A stretch of DNA of 64,000 nt from Desulfobacteraceae bacterium (GTDB lineage: Bacteria > Desulfobacterota > Desulfobacteria > Desulfobacterales > Desulfobacteraceae): the NCBI GenBank assembly GCA_024226935.1, contig JAAELK010000152.1, forward strand, positions 1 to 64,000, given 5' to 3'. Both the position numbers and the translations under genes were made by a program. The notes below the pieces were generated by a model that ran no database searches, had not been told where the DNA came from, and worked only from the letters and a program-made list of their open reading frames with translations. Within the stretch, counting starts at the first letter, position 1. Every line of letters starts with the position of its first letter. Shown piece after piece: positions 44,060-53,316 of this stretch.

Positions 44060-46921
44060 ATGACCACAAAATTTATAGACTACTACGAGTCAAACCTGGA
44101 ACTTCTTAAAAAAAATCATCCTGCTGTATGGAAACGAATTACCAACGAACCACCAGAACCTCTAGGCACTATTTTCTCTACTCCCGACAATAAACCGAAT
44201 CTCACTGCCCCCAATTTCAAGGGAAACCTAATAACTTTCCACAATGAAAAAAACCCAGAAAAAGATTCAATCTATTTTTTAAATCAAATACCTCAAGATC
44301 ATAAAGGTTTTGTTGCAATCCTCGGAATAGGCCTTGGTTATGGCGTTATAGAGATATTAAAAAAAAGACCATTGCTTCAGTATCTGGCTATATTTGAACG
44401 TGAACCCCAAATTTTCATCCAAGCCCTTAGATATACAGACTTTTCACCATTACTTAAAGATTCCAGACTTATTTTATGCGTTGGTCAAAATATTAAAATC
44501 AACAAAGAAATGACTCTTGCATCCCGTACCCTTCAACTTGAAGATGCCAATATTTTTAACCATTCACCTTCTTTCAATTTTGATCCAACAGGATACAAAA
44601 AATTAAAAGAGGATCTCTATAACTACATTAACAGCCAGAATGTTGGTGGTGCAACCACCCGGGCCCTTGGCAAAGATTTTTTAAATAACAGATTTAAACA
44701 TGTCTCTACCATCAAACACCATCTTCTACTCGAACAAATACTAAACAAATTCACCAACAACCCGGCAATACTTGTGGCAGGTGGACCATCATTGGATAAA
44801 AATGTACATATTCTAAAACAGGCCCAGGAAAAAGCTGTCATTTTTGCAGTTGATACAGTTCTTCCTACCCTCATAAAACACGGAGTACATCCACATTTTC
44901 TCACATCCATTGATCCCAAAAATCTTACCTATGAAAAATTTGCCGACGTAATACCAAAGGTAAAAGACATTGCCCTGGTGTGCTCCTCATGGGTCAACTT
45001 AAGAACACCAAAAGTATTTCCCGCAAGTCAGATATTCTGGACTTTTACCGCCAAACCCATAGAAGCATGGATAAACTCTCTTATAGGTGGGAAAATGCTC
45101 ACAGGTGGCTCCAGCACCGTAGCACATCTAAACCTCATTGCAGCACACATGCTTGGCTGCGATCCAATTATCTTTATTGGACAAGATCTTGCGTATCCAA
45201 GCACTAATACCCATGCCAGAGAAACGGTTCTTCGTGGAACACCACCCACCGGTATTATCGATGGAAACAACATGGGACAGACCGTTAAAGGAATTGATGG
45301 TACCACCCTACGCACCGACCGTTCTTTTCTGAGCATGAAAACGCATTTCGAATCCATCATTACAAAATCTCCACAAACTTATATCAATGCAACCGAGGGT
45401 GGGGCACACATTGAAGGCACGCAAGTCCTTACATTAAAAGAAACCATAGACCTACACTGCATTCCCTATATTGATACTACCCGTAGAATCAAGGAGTATT
45501 CTTCAGACATCGGATCAATCAATACAAAAAAAATGATCCTAGAATTTAACAATACGTTAAACAAAGCCATGGAACTCCAAAAGATGGTTAAAAAATCCGA
45601 CAGAATAACCCATTCCATACTTAAAGACCTAACATCAAAGCCCATAAAAAAAAATATCCAATCGTTCTCAAATCTCTCCCAACAACAACAAAAGCAAATA
45701 GTCAAAATTGATAATTTCCATAAAAATATTGATAAGACTTTAGATATCTGGAAAATACTGGAAGAAATTACCATGGATGGATTAAAAGAAAGTGAACGGC
45801 AACGCCAAGAAATTACAACCCTTGAAAATAATCCCAAAAAATACAATCAATGGCTGATAATGAACCTTCAGAGATTGCTAAATATTAATAAAATAAGAAA
45901 GGAAAGTTTAACCCTTTTAGAAGATAATTTAAGCACGGTTATCGCTTTTAACCAAAAAGAACAAACATATCTAAGCCAAATAGAGAAAGGAAATAAAAAA
46001 GAACAAAACCGCCTCAAACTAGCAGAACTGTACATGGATTCTGACAATTATTATCTCGCTAAGCCTCTGGTAGAAGACCTCTTAAAAAAACTCCCGGAAT
46101 CAGAAAAACTTTATTTCTATCTTGGGTGCATCGCGGGGCAATTTAATGAACATGAAAAAGCGGAACAATATTTTCATAAAACACTGGAGATTGCCCCGGA
46201 TTTTGCCAAAAAAATTGATTTTTTCCAAAATACTCTTGGTGATGAGTTTATGAAGTTTGCCAATTATTTCAAGAACCTACCAGGACGTCGAGCCAGTTTA
46301 AAACACATGCTTTTCAAAGGGCTTCGATATTGTAGAAACCATGATAAGCTCAACCAAGAACTTAAAGCTATCCTTAAAGAAGAATTAAAAAATATTAAAA
46401 ATTATCTTGACTCAAAAAACCATAGTTGTGCTGCCCCACTAATCAAGGAATGGGACAAAACGATTGCAACACACAATTATTTGACTACCAATATTCCTCC
46501 AGAATATATGAGCCAAATTTTTATGAATAACGGCAAACTGCTTTTAAAAGAAAAAAAATATCCAGACGCCCTAACAAATTTTCAAAAAGCGATGGAGCAG
46601 TCTCCCCTCGACCATGATATTCATTTTATTACTATAGATACATATTTTATTGCAAAAGATTTTAACGGAGCTATCATGGCTATTAATAAAGCCGTCACAA
46701 TCGATAAAAAGTTTGCCTCTTATTGGGAAACCATAGGTGACGATCTCCAGGCGGCAGACCAAAATGAAGACGCGATTTTGGCCTATGAGCGTTGTTTTAT
46801 ACATATGCCAACTAATATCAATCTGCTTAAAAAAATGGGAAACTGCTATATTGCCACTGGGCAGATGGAGGCGGCAAAAGCTTCTTTTGAACAACTTAAA
46901 TTAAAAATGTCAGGAGATTAA
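44060..46921 (+). CDS. maf: Maf-type flagellin glycosyltransferase (DUF115) with TPR tail
   Basis: A motility accessory factor protein, the family that transfers CMP-activated pseudaminic or legionaminic acid to flagellin Ser/Thr in the cytoplasm before export. The DUF115 core (about 190-460) contains ILVAGGPSLDKN, VDTVLPTLIKHGVHPHFLTSIDP, GGSSTVAHLNLIAA and IFIGQDLAYPSTNTHA. The C-terminal 300 residues hold TPR-like helices. The length (953 aa) is well above most Maf proteins. The start has TTGGAGA upstream. The donor genes on both sides and the flagellin 10 kb away fit this role. Confidence 0.88.
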   Translation: MTTKFIDYYESNLELLKKNHPAVWKRITNEPPEPLGTIFSTPDNKPNLTAPNFKGNLITFHNEKNPEKDSIYFLNQIPQDHKGFVAILGIGLGYGVIEILKKRPLLQYLAIFEREPQIFIQALRYTDFSPLLKDSRLILCVGQNIKINKEMTLASRTLQLEDANIFNHSPSFNFDPTGYKKLKEDLYNYINSQNVGGATTRALGKDFLNNRFKHVSTIKHHLLLEQILNKFTNNPAILVAGGPSLDKNVHILKQAQEKAVIFAVDTVLPTLIKHGVHPHFLTSIDPKNLTYEKFADVIPKVKDIALVCSSWVNLRTPKVFPASQIFWTFTAKPIEAWINSLIGGKMLTGGSSTVAHLNLIAAHMLGCDPIIFIGQDLAYPSTNTHARETVLRGTPPTGIIDGNNMGQTVKGIDGTTLRTDRSFLSMKTHFESIITKSPQTYINATEGGAHIEGTQVLTLKETIDLHCIPYIDTTRRIKEYSSDIGSINTKKMILEFNNTLNKAMELQKMVKKSDRITHSILKDLTSKPIKKNIQSFSNLSQQQQKQIVKIDNFHKNIDKTLDIWKILEEITMDGLKESERQRQEITTLENNPKKYNQWLIMNLQRLLNINKIRKESLTLLEDNLSTVIAFNQKEQTYLSQIEKGNKKEQNRLKLAELYMDSDNYYLAKPLVEDLLKKLPESEKLYFYLGCIAGQFNEHEKAEQYFHKTLEIAPDFAKKIDFFQNTLGDEFMKFANYFKNLPGRRASLKHMLFKGLRYCRNHDKLNQELKAILKEELKNIKNYLDSKNHSCAAPLIKEWDKTIATHNYLTTNIPPEYMSQIFMNNGKLLLKEKKYPDALTNFQKAMEQSPLDHDIHFITIDTYFIAKDFNGAIMAINKAVTIDKKFASYWETIGDDLQAADQNEDAILAYERCFIHMPTNINLLKKMGNCYIATGQMEAAKASFEQLKLKMSGD

Positions 46922-47087
46922 TCAAAAAAGAAAGATTTTTCCCATCCTTAATTTAGCCAGACTGACTAAGAAATCAAGTTAGAATCGTTGCCTTTATTTC
47001 AAAGTAAAGGCCATATACCAAAAACCCCAACCACAAAATGCATAATTATTAATTTTACGCATTCCGCAAACAAATTGATACCAAGAA

Positions 47088-47828
47088 TCAAGACAATAAC
47101 TTGATTTTTTTTCCTGGTTTCTGCACAACACTTTTATTAATTTCCATGAGTTCTGGATGTTCATCACATAGTTTTACAATTTCCCTCAACAAGAACACTT
47201 CACCATCATGGTATAGGTGATCAAAAATTCGGGAAACCAGCTCAAAATCTTCTGGAGTATCAACCGTCAACCTCAGTTCAGGCCTTTTTACTGATTCATC
47301 CTGAACTTTTAAAATTCCACATTTGAAAATCCCGGTTTGTGTGAAGTACCCACCCCACACTTCAGTATCCACTTCATCCTTAATTTTGCATGCCCTAACC
47401 ATTGCAGAATAGGAAAGTCCATAACTGAATGTTCCAAAAGGCAACCCTAAAATACTGGTAAAATCATTACCATTTGCAACATGATAATCCAGTAAATTAG
47501 CTATATAAACCGGATCAACAAAGGGATTATCTGCCGTACAGCTTATAATAGTCTGTCCTTTGAACTTCTCGGCTGCCATGGTAAGCCTTAAAAGAACATC
47601 ATCGGGATGTCCACGAAAGCAACTAATTCTTTCCTGAAAAGCTATCTCCACGAGAGGATCATCCTGTTCAGATGCTGATGTACAAAGCACTATCCCATCA
47701 ACATTTTTAACCATTTTAAGCCTCTCAATCAAATGAGACACCATCGGGCGACCCTTGAGCAACTTAATGGCCTTTTTTGACAATCTTGTAGATTTAAGCC
47801 TTGCTGTAATCAATATCAATACACTCAT
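47088..47828 (-). CDS. cytidylyltransferase-family protein (SpsF/NeuA-like)
   Basis: A 246-residue sugar nucleotidyltransferase. The N-terminal ITARLKSTRLSKKAIKLLKGRPM is the SpsF-type variant of the ARxxSTRLxxKxL motif, followed by ISCTADNPFVDPVYI (acidic metal site) and the late RLTVDTPEDFELV. In Bacillus spsE/spsF pairs encode a synthase and a cytidylyltransferase; here the same pairing is seen (4-nt overlap with a NeuB-like gene). It is the best local candidate for activating the product of that synthase, and possibly for LegF function. Confidence 0.75.
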   Translation of the reverse strand: MSVLILITARLKSTRLSKKAIKLLKGRPMVSHLIERLKMVKNVDGIVLCTSASEQDDPLVEIAFQERISCFRGHPDDVLLRLTMAAEKFKGQTIISCTADNPFVDPVYIANLLDYHVANGNDFTSILGLPFGTFSYGLSYSAMVRACKIKDEVDTEVWGGYFTQTGIFKCGILKVQDESVKRPELRLTVDTPEDFELVSRIFDHLYHDGEVFLLREIVKLCDEHPELMEINKSVVQKPGKKIKLLS

Positions 47829-48850
47829 TTAACATCTTCCTCTTTTATTAGACTATAATGATTTATATCATGCCTTATTTTCCGCCCAATCACTCGATAA
47901 GCCTGGTCAGGTGGTAATCCGAGTTCATCAGCCCGCATATAATGCAAATCACTTTCTTTAATTACAGTGTCTTTTTTGATATCACGGGAAACTACAATAC
48001 TTTTTTTTGAATTTTTCCTATAAATTAATTCCTGGCTCAAAAAAGGCTTGGGAACTGAAATGCCTTTTGCAATATCAAGCTCCCGAACCATTGTCACAAA
48101 TTTTTTAAATTCATCGGGATTTAAGGCAGCCTGATGATCAATACCTTTCAGACTTCGATCATGGGTGATATGTTTTTCCAGACAATCAACTTGCATACCG
48201 ACGGCAACAGCAGGCAACCAAAATCCAGCCTCACTGTCACCATCACTATGATCTTGATACCCGATCGGAAGTTCAAAAAGTTGTTTTATTTTTTTTAAAA
48301 AGTTTAGATTAATTGCCTCTGTTGGAGTAGGAAAAATCTGATATCCATACATAAGCCAAATTGACACTTTTTTAGAAACATTTCGGATCCACTCAATAGC
48401 ATTTTGAATCTCATCCAAAGTCGAAGCACCAACACTCAAATCAATTCTTTTACCGGTTTGAGCCACATGATTTATAAAAAGGGGATTAGATAAGTCTGCA
48501 GAATGAATTTTAAAGGCATCAACATCCATTGTCATCGCAAAGTCTATACTTTTAGTTTCATAGACACAAGCAATAATATCCATACCTGGATATTTATCCC
48601 GGGTATACTCAACCAAATTCTGCCACTGCATCTGTGAAAGTTCTATTTTACTTAAAAGCTTGTAATCCTTATGATGGGGAACAACCATTTCAGGCAGAAA
48701 CCAAATCTGAAACTGAATTGCATCAGCACCAGCTCTGCCCGCCCCATCAATAATTTTAAGAGCCAATTCAGGATCACCCTCGTGGGAACACGCCATTTCA
48801 GCGATTATATAAGTCATATTATCGGATATATTTTCAGCCTGTTTTTTCAT
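47825..48850 (-). CDS. NeuB-family synthase, divergent type (SpsE-like)
   Basis: A 341-residue NeuB-family protein. It keeps IIAEMACSHEGDPE, GADAIQFQIW, FKIHSADLSNPLF, IGYQDHSDGDS and EKHITHDRSLKGIDHQ, plus a SAF domain (from about 285). The loop that reads CTSAYP or CNTEYPTP in PseI/LegI is LMYGYQIFPTP, so the sugar substrate may differ. It is the first gene of a two-gene unit with the cytidylyltransferase. The gene is more AT-rich than the chromosomal background in the first part of the window. Confidence 0.8.
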   Translation of the reverse strand: MKKQAENISDNMTYIIAEMACSHEGDPELALKIIDGAGRAGADAIQFQIWFLPEMVVPHHKDYKLLSKIELSQMQWQNLVEYTRDKYPGMDIIACVYETKSIDFAMTMDVDAFKIHSADLSNPLFINHVAQTGKRIDLSVGASTLDEIQNAIEWIRNVSKKVSIWLMYGYQIFPTPTEAINLNFLKKIKQLFELPIGYQDHSDGDSEAGFWLPAVAVGMQVDCLEKHITHDRSLKGIDHQAALNPDEFKKFVTMVRELDIAKGISVPKPFLSQELIYRKNSKKSIVVSRDIKKDTVIKESDLHYMRADELGLPPDQAYRVIGRKIRHDINHYSLIKEEDVK

Positions 48851-49067
48851 TACCTTAAATCCTCCAAATTCGAATCACTTTCAAATCAAACCTCATTTTA
48901 AGAAAATAAAGAACCATCCTGAGAACAAAGAATCTTAACCTCTCCCATCTACCACAACCGATTAAGTTTACATTACTTAGTTGTGCAAGGTCAATTAAAA
49001 TTCATGGAACAAAAAAACAAAGACATTTTTTTAAAAAAAAGTTTGCCTAAATAATCATGCAAACGCC

Positions 49068-49096
49068 TTGACACAATCCATTAAAATTGACATTAT
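49068..49096 (+). promoter_or_regulatory. candidate sigma-70 promoter of the second sulfotransferase
   Basis: TTGACA (49068-49073), a 17-nt spacer, CATTAT (49091-49096), about 95 nt before the start codon. The rest of the 339-nt intergenic region (48851-49189) shows nothing else I can support. Confidence 0.5.
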
Positions 49097-49189
49097 TCCA
49101 ATGGATGTGTTGTAGCCGGGTCAAAATCATTAAAAAAATATCTCTTTGAAAAATTAACAGATAAATTACAAATCAATAAGGTAAATTAA

Positions 49190-50008
49190 ATGTATCAAAA
49201 AGTATTAATAACAGGACAAATGAGAAGTGGAACCACATTGTTATGTAATTTTTTAAATTCACAAAAAAATATAACCATGTATGCAGATATTTTTCACACT
49301 GTTGCCGGGAGAGTTCCTGATCCCAGGGGATGGAGCTTTTCAAACATAAATTATCTGGCGGATATTCCCCAAACCAATAAATATTATTTATTATTCAGTA
49401 TGAGCCATGGCATTGATGTATTAAAAACTGCAAACGAAGTTAAATATCAATTAGATATTGACCCAAAAAAATTTAATACTATGAAAGAGTTGTATTATCT
49501 ATTGCTCGACAGCATAGCCAAAAAAGATGACTTAGTTGTGGGTAATAAAGTTACATCCTGTGAGATTAATATTGAAAATATTTCAAAACAAACTGATATT
49601 AAAGTTCTTTATATCCACAGGGATGCACGGGATGTTATACTTTCAGCAGCCAAAAAATTCAAAAGACCTATAGATGAATACATCCAGGCATGGAACCATG
49701 CCATAAATATTGTCATTAAAATAAATAATCCTAATTTTCTGTGTATTAAATTTGAAGATCTTATATCCAAGGATGATAAAGTTAAAAAAAAGATTGAAAA
49801 TTTCCTTGGAGTACCCATCAATTTTGAAATAGAACGTCTTCAGGCCTATAACAACAAGTGGGTAGCCAATTCTTCCTTTGAAGATGTGAATTCCCTTTTT
49901 GATAAAACCGTTGCTTACCGCTGGAAAAACAACATAACATGGGATATTGAGAAAATTTATTCACTTTGTAATGATCAACTTGCTGCACTCGGCTATGATC
50001 CCATGTAG
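49190..50008 (+). CDS. sulfotransferase family protein
   Basis: A 272-residue sulfotransferase-like protein. The 5'-phosphosulfate loop is ITGQMRSGTTLLCNFLNSQ, and the 3'-phosphate segment is VLYIHRDARDVILSAAKKF. It is only weakly similar to the other sulfotransferase of the island. The gene is notably AT-rich (poly-A/T runs, ATA/TTA codons), a sign of recent acquisition. The start has AAGGT eight bases upstream. It stands alone on the plus strand and converges with the PtmE-like gene. The acceptor is unknown. Confidence 0.75.
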   Translation: MYQKVLITGQMRSGTTLLCNFLNSQKNITMYADIFHTVAGRVPDPRGWSFSNINYLADIPQTNKYYLLFSMSHGIDVLKTANEVKYQLDIDPKKFNTMKELYYLLLDSIAKKDDLVVGNKVTSCEINIENISKQTDIKVLYIHRDARDVILSAAKKFKRPIDEYIQAWNHAINIVIKINNPNFLCIKFEDLISKDDKVKKKIENFLGVPINFEIERLQAYNNKWVANSSFEDVNSLFDKTVAYRWKNNITWDIEKIYSLCNDQLAALGYDPM

Positions 50009-50043
50009 TAAAACGCAAAGATTAGAGCAGTAAAGCAATTTTC

Positions 50044-51099
50044 TTACACGCTTCCCATAATTTTCAAAGCCTTACGATATTCTTCCCATTGACCGATATC
50101 AATCCAGGAATTTTCACTGATGGGATATACACCAACCATACCACCATTTTCTTTAACTTTTTCCATCAAATGAGTCATATGAAACATTCCAGAATCCGGG
50201 ATTAAATCCAAAACCTTTGGATTTAATATATAAAGCCCAGTATTCACCAAAAAATTGTATTCGGGTTTTTCTTTAATATCACCAAGGCTTCCATTGTTGT
50301 CCAACTCACACACTCCATAGGGAATATGAAATTGCTTAGTTGCTGCAACCATAGTAATATCGTACTTTTCTTTTAGATGAAACTCATAGATATCGGCATA
50401 ATCCGCTTCAACGATGATATCACAATTGGACACAAAAAAAGGAATTTCCAGCTTATCCTTGACCAATTTAAGACTGCCTGCTGTTCCTCGTGGTTCCGTT
50501 TCTTCGATAAAACCTATTTTATAATCTGGATTTTTCTCTTCAAAATACGCTTTTATTATTCCACACATATAATTTACGGTCAGATAATATTCTTTAATTC
50601 CATAATCTCTAAATCTATCTATAATATGGTCAACAACTGTCTTTTCTCCGACAGGAATAAGGGGTTTGGGTAAAACGGTCGTAAAGGGCTTAAGACGAGT
50701 TCCCTTACCACCCGCCATGATAACTACCGGGGCTGATATTTTTTTATTTTCTAACTTTTTTTCTTTACCAAACACATTTTCCAATGTTAGATAATCAACA
50801 ATACTTTTGTTTTCATCCAAAACAGGAATAAGATTAATTTTATATTTAGTAAATATTCGTTTAATTTTTTCCAAATCAAATTTTTGTTTATATACGAAAG
50901 AAGGTTCACTGTTATATGCGTGCCCAATGGTACCCGACAAATCCTGATTTTTTAAAATATAACGCCTGATATCGCCATCAGTCAAAGTACCAATCAGCTT
51001 TTTATCATCGGAAACCAAAAGTACTTTTTCGGCTGTTTTATCCAATAACTCCATGGCGTCTCTTATGGTTGTCTTTGGGCCTACGATAATATCTTTCAT
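50044..51099 (-). CDS. ptmE: CBS-domain sugar nucleotidyltransferase (PtmE-like)
   Basis: Two CBS domains (about 1-115) precede a nucleotidyltransferase domain with VIMAGGKGTRLKPFTTVLPK and the later SNCDIIVEADY metal site. In Campylobacter, PtmE makes GDP-GlcNAc from glucosamine-1-phosphate for legionaminic acid synthesis; that activity is inferred here. The CBS pair may sense adenosyl ligands. The length is 351 aa. It is the last gene of the six-gene legionaminic unit and overlaps LegG by 4 nt. Confidence 0.85.
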   Translation of the reverse strand: MKDIIVGPKTTIRDAMELLDKTAEKVLLVSDDKKLIGTLTDGDIRRYILKNQDLSGTIGHAYNSEPSFVYKQKFDLEKIKRIFTKYKINLIPVLDENKSIVDYLTLENVFGKEKKLENKKISAPVVIMAGGKGTRLKPFTTVLPKPLIPVGEKTVVDHIIDRFRDYGIKEYYLTVNYMCGIIKAYFEEKNPDYKIGFIEETEPRGTAGSLKLVKDKLEIPFFVSNCDIIVEADYADIYEFHLKEKYDITMVAATKQFHIPYGVCELDNNGSLGDIKEKPEYNFLVNTGLYILNPKVLDLIPDSGMFHMTHLMEKVKENGGMVGVYPISENSWIDIGQWEEYRKALKIMGSV

Positions 51100-52313
51100 A
51101 ATATTTTATCCTTATTGCGCTTTAATAAGCGCTTTTTTAATTTAGAATTATCCTCTGGTACAAAATCAAAAAATTTTTTTTTCAAGATACCAGTTAAACC
51201 GACATGTTGTAAAATTTTCTTAATTCTTATAGAAGTATCAAATTTTTCAAAAGGAATAATCATATCTCTTATTTTAGCTTGAAAGGTATTTTCATAAATA
51301 GATTTTAAGGCTTGCTGTATTGAATACTTCGAAGGTTCACAGTCAATAACACTATCCATCCTGATTCTGCCCTTCTGTCTGTCACCAATATTAATGGTCG
51401 GCACCCTCAAGGCTGGCGCTTCCAAAACACCACTTGAACTATTCCCAATGACTGCCTCACACAATTTCATTGCAGAAAGATACCTTAGATATCCAAGAGA
51501 TTGCACAAATAGACATTGATCTGGATGAAGCTTTTGGTAATGAGCTATTATTTGATTTAAAACCTGCCCTCCAGTATCGGCATTCGTACTGGTAAAAATA
51601 ATTTTATAATCAGAACACAAATCCAGCACTGATAACAACTCCTTCAACTGTTCTTGGGCACTGTTATTTTCCAAAGTTACCGGATGAAAAGTCACTAAAA
51701 AAAACGGTTTATCAAGTTTAAAGCCTATTGATTCTTCCAGCTCACCCCGCGTCATCAGACATAAACTCTTAATATTTTCAATCCCCAGGGCACCGACATT
51801 ATAAACATTCTCAGGGGATTCTCCCATTTGAATAATTCTATTTTGATATTCTTCACAACTAGGAAAGTGGAGATGGGCCATCTTGGTGATACAATGACGA
51901 AAGGCTTCATCAATCACCCCCTGGGTTGTTTCCCCACCGTGAATATGTGCAACGGGGACACGGCATATCTGGGCTGCCGTTGCACAACAAAAAGCCTCAA
52001 ATCTGTCACCAAGAATAACCACGATATCAGGGCTGTTATCAGCAAAAAATTTTCCATATTCAGTAACCGCTGTTCCCATGGACCGGCAGATCCCCTTTGA
52101 AGAATCATCACTTAAATCTATATCCACACAGGTATGCTCTTCAAACCCATCCTTATGGATCTCTTCGATGGTCATACCCTGGGCCAAAACCAAGTGGCTT
52201 CCGCTGACAAGCAATTGCAACTGCAGTTCAAAACTTTCATCAATTTCCATGATCAAATTTTTGAGTAGGCCATATTCAGCCCTGGTGGAGGTATATACGC
52301 AAATTTTACGCAT
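51096..52313 (-). CDS. legG: UDP/GDP-sugar 2-epimerase, hydrolysing (LegG/NeuC family)
   Basis: A NeuC-type hydrolysing 2-epimerase that releases the 2,4-diacetamido-2,4,6-trideoxymannose used by LegI. The N-terminal KICVYTSTRAEYGLL and LLVSGSHL, the middle GDRFEAFCCATAAQICRVPVAHIHGGE and the late GNSSSGVLEAPALRVPTINIGDRQKGR are typical. The length (405 aa) is normal. It overlaps LegI by 8 nt upstream and PtmE by 4 nt downstream. By context it belongs to the legionaminic pathway more than to NeuNAc. Confidence 0.88.
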   Translation of the reverse strand: MRKICVYTSTRAEYGLLKNLIMEIDESFELQLQLLVSGSHLVLAQGMTIEEIHKDGFEEHTCVDIDLSDDSSKGICRSMGTAVTEYGKFFADNSPDIVVILGDRFEAFCCATAAQICRVPVAHIHGGETTQGVIDEAFRHCITKMAHLHFPSCEEYQNRIIQMGESPENVYNVGALGIENIKSLCLMTRGELEESIGFKLDKPFFLVTFHPVTLENNSAQEQLKELLSVLDLCSDYKIIFTSTNADTGGQVLNQIIAHYQKLHPDQCLFVQSLGYLRYLSAMKLCEAVIGNSSSGVLEAPALRVPTINIGDRQKGRIRMDSVIDCEPSKYSIQQALKSIYENTFQAKIRDMIIPFEKFDTSIRIKKILQHVGLTGILKKKFFDFVPEDNSKLKKRLLKRNKDKIL

Positions 52314-53316
52314 CGATCATATCATCTTCTTTATATTCTTTCCCAGCCTTCCTGCCGATTATTTCATCCCATTTCATCGGGCTTATCCCATTACCCGGTC
52401 TTTTTACCGTCAGGTTATCTTCAGTAAATTTTTCTCCGACAGCAATATCGCAAGAAGCCACTATACTTTTCCTGACAAGGGGAATATTTTTTTTCTCTGA
52501 AGGGCTTGGTTGTTTAACATCATCACCAAGGGCCATCTCAATATTTCTTATGGCCTTTACCATCTGCATGAGTTCATCGGGCAAAAGAGAGGCTTTATGA
52601 TCGGGACCAGCAAGATTTTTATCTAGGGTGAAATGTTTTTCAATCATAACAGCTCCCATGGCAACCGCGGCAATGGGGATCTCAATTCCTTTTGTATGAT
52701 CGGAATAACCGATCCTGACATCGGGAAAAAAAGATTTAATGGTTTGCATGGCTTTGAGATTAACATCTTCCATGGGGGTCGGGTACTCGGTGTTGCAATG
52801 GAGAATAGTGATCTTACGAGAAGGGATTCCAGCAATCATAAACACGGAAAGAGCAGCCCTTATCTCCTGATAATCCGCCATTCCAGTTGATAATATAACC
52901 TCCTGGCCAAGGGATGCTATCTTTCTTAAATAGGGCAGATTAGTGATCTCCCCCGAGGGGATTTTCCATCGATTCATCCCGATTTTATCCAGCATATCAA
53001 TGGTTGTAAGATCAAAAGGAGAGGATAAAAATTCAATATTATTCAACTGGCAGTGTTTTTTTAATTCCAAATGATCGGCATGGGAGAGTTCAAACTTTTT
53101 TAACATCTCAAATTGTGTTCCATCCTCCCCGGACATTTTGATCTGGTAATCCGCCATGGGCGCATTTTTTGTAACCAGAGTCTGTGCCCTGAAGGTCTGA
53201 AATTTTATGGCATCGGCGCAGGCTCTCGCTGCAGCTTCCACCATTTGCTTTGCCATATCAAGGGACCCGTTATGATTTACCCCGGCTTCGGCTATTATAA
53301 AAACCTTACATATCAT
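52306..53316 (-). CDS. legI: N,N'-diacetyllegionaminate synthase LegI (NeuB family)
   Basis: Condenses 2,4-diacetamido-2,4,6-trideoxymannose with phosphoenolpyruvate to legionaminic acid. It has the classical NeuB landmarks: FIIAEAGVNHNGSLD, ADAIKFQTF, KIPSGEITNLPYL, LHCNTEYPTPMEDVNL, GYSDHTKG, EKHFTLDKNLAGPDHKAS and a SAF domain (about 280-336). It is the most canonical of the four NeuB proteins in the window. It overlaps its neighbours by 8 and 4 nt in the legB-legC-neuD-legI-legG-ptmE order. Confidence 0.92.
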   Translation of the reverse strand: MICKVFIIAEAGVNHNGSLDMAKQMVEAAARACADAIKFQTFRAQTLVTKNAPMADYQIKMSGEDGTQFEMLKKFELSHADHLELKKHCQLNNIEFLSSPFDLTTIDMLDKIGMNRWKIPSGEITNLPYLRKIASLGQEVILSTGMADYQEIRAALSVFMIAGIPSRKITILHCNTEYPTPMEDVNLKAMQTIKSFFPDVRIGYSDHTKGIEIPIAAVAMGAVMIEKHFTLDKNLAGPDHKASLLPDELMQMVKAIRNIEMALGDDVKQPSPSEKKNIPLVRKSIVASCDIAVGEKFTEDNLTVKRPGNGISPMKWDEIIGRKAGKEYKEDDMIDA

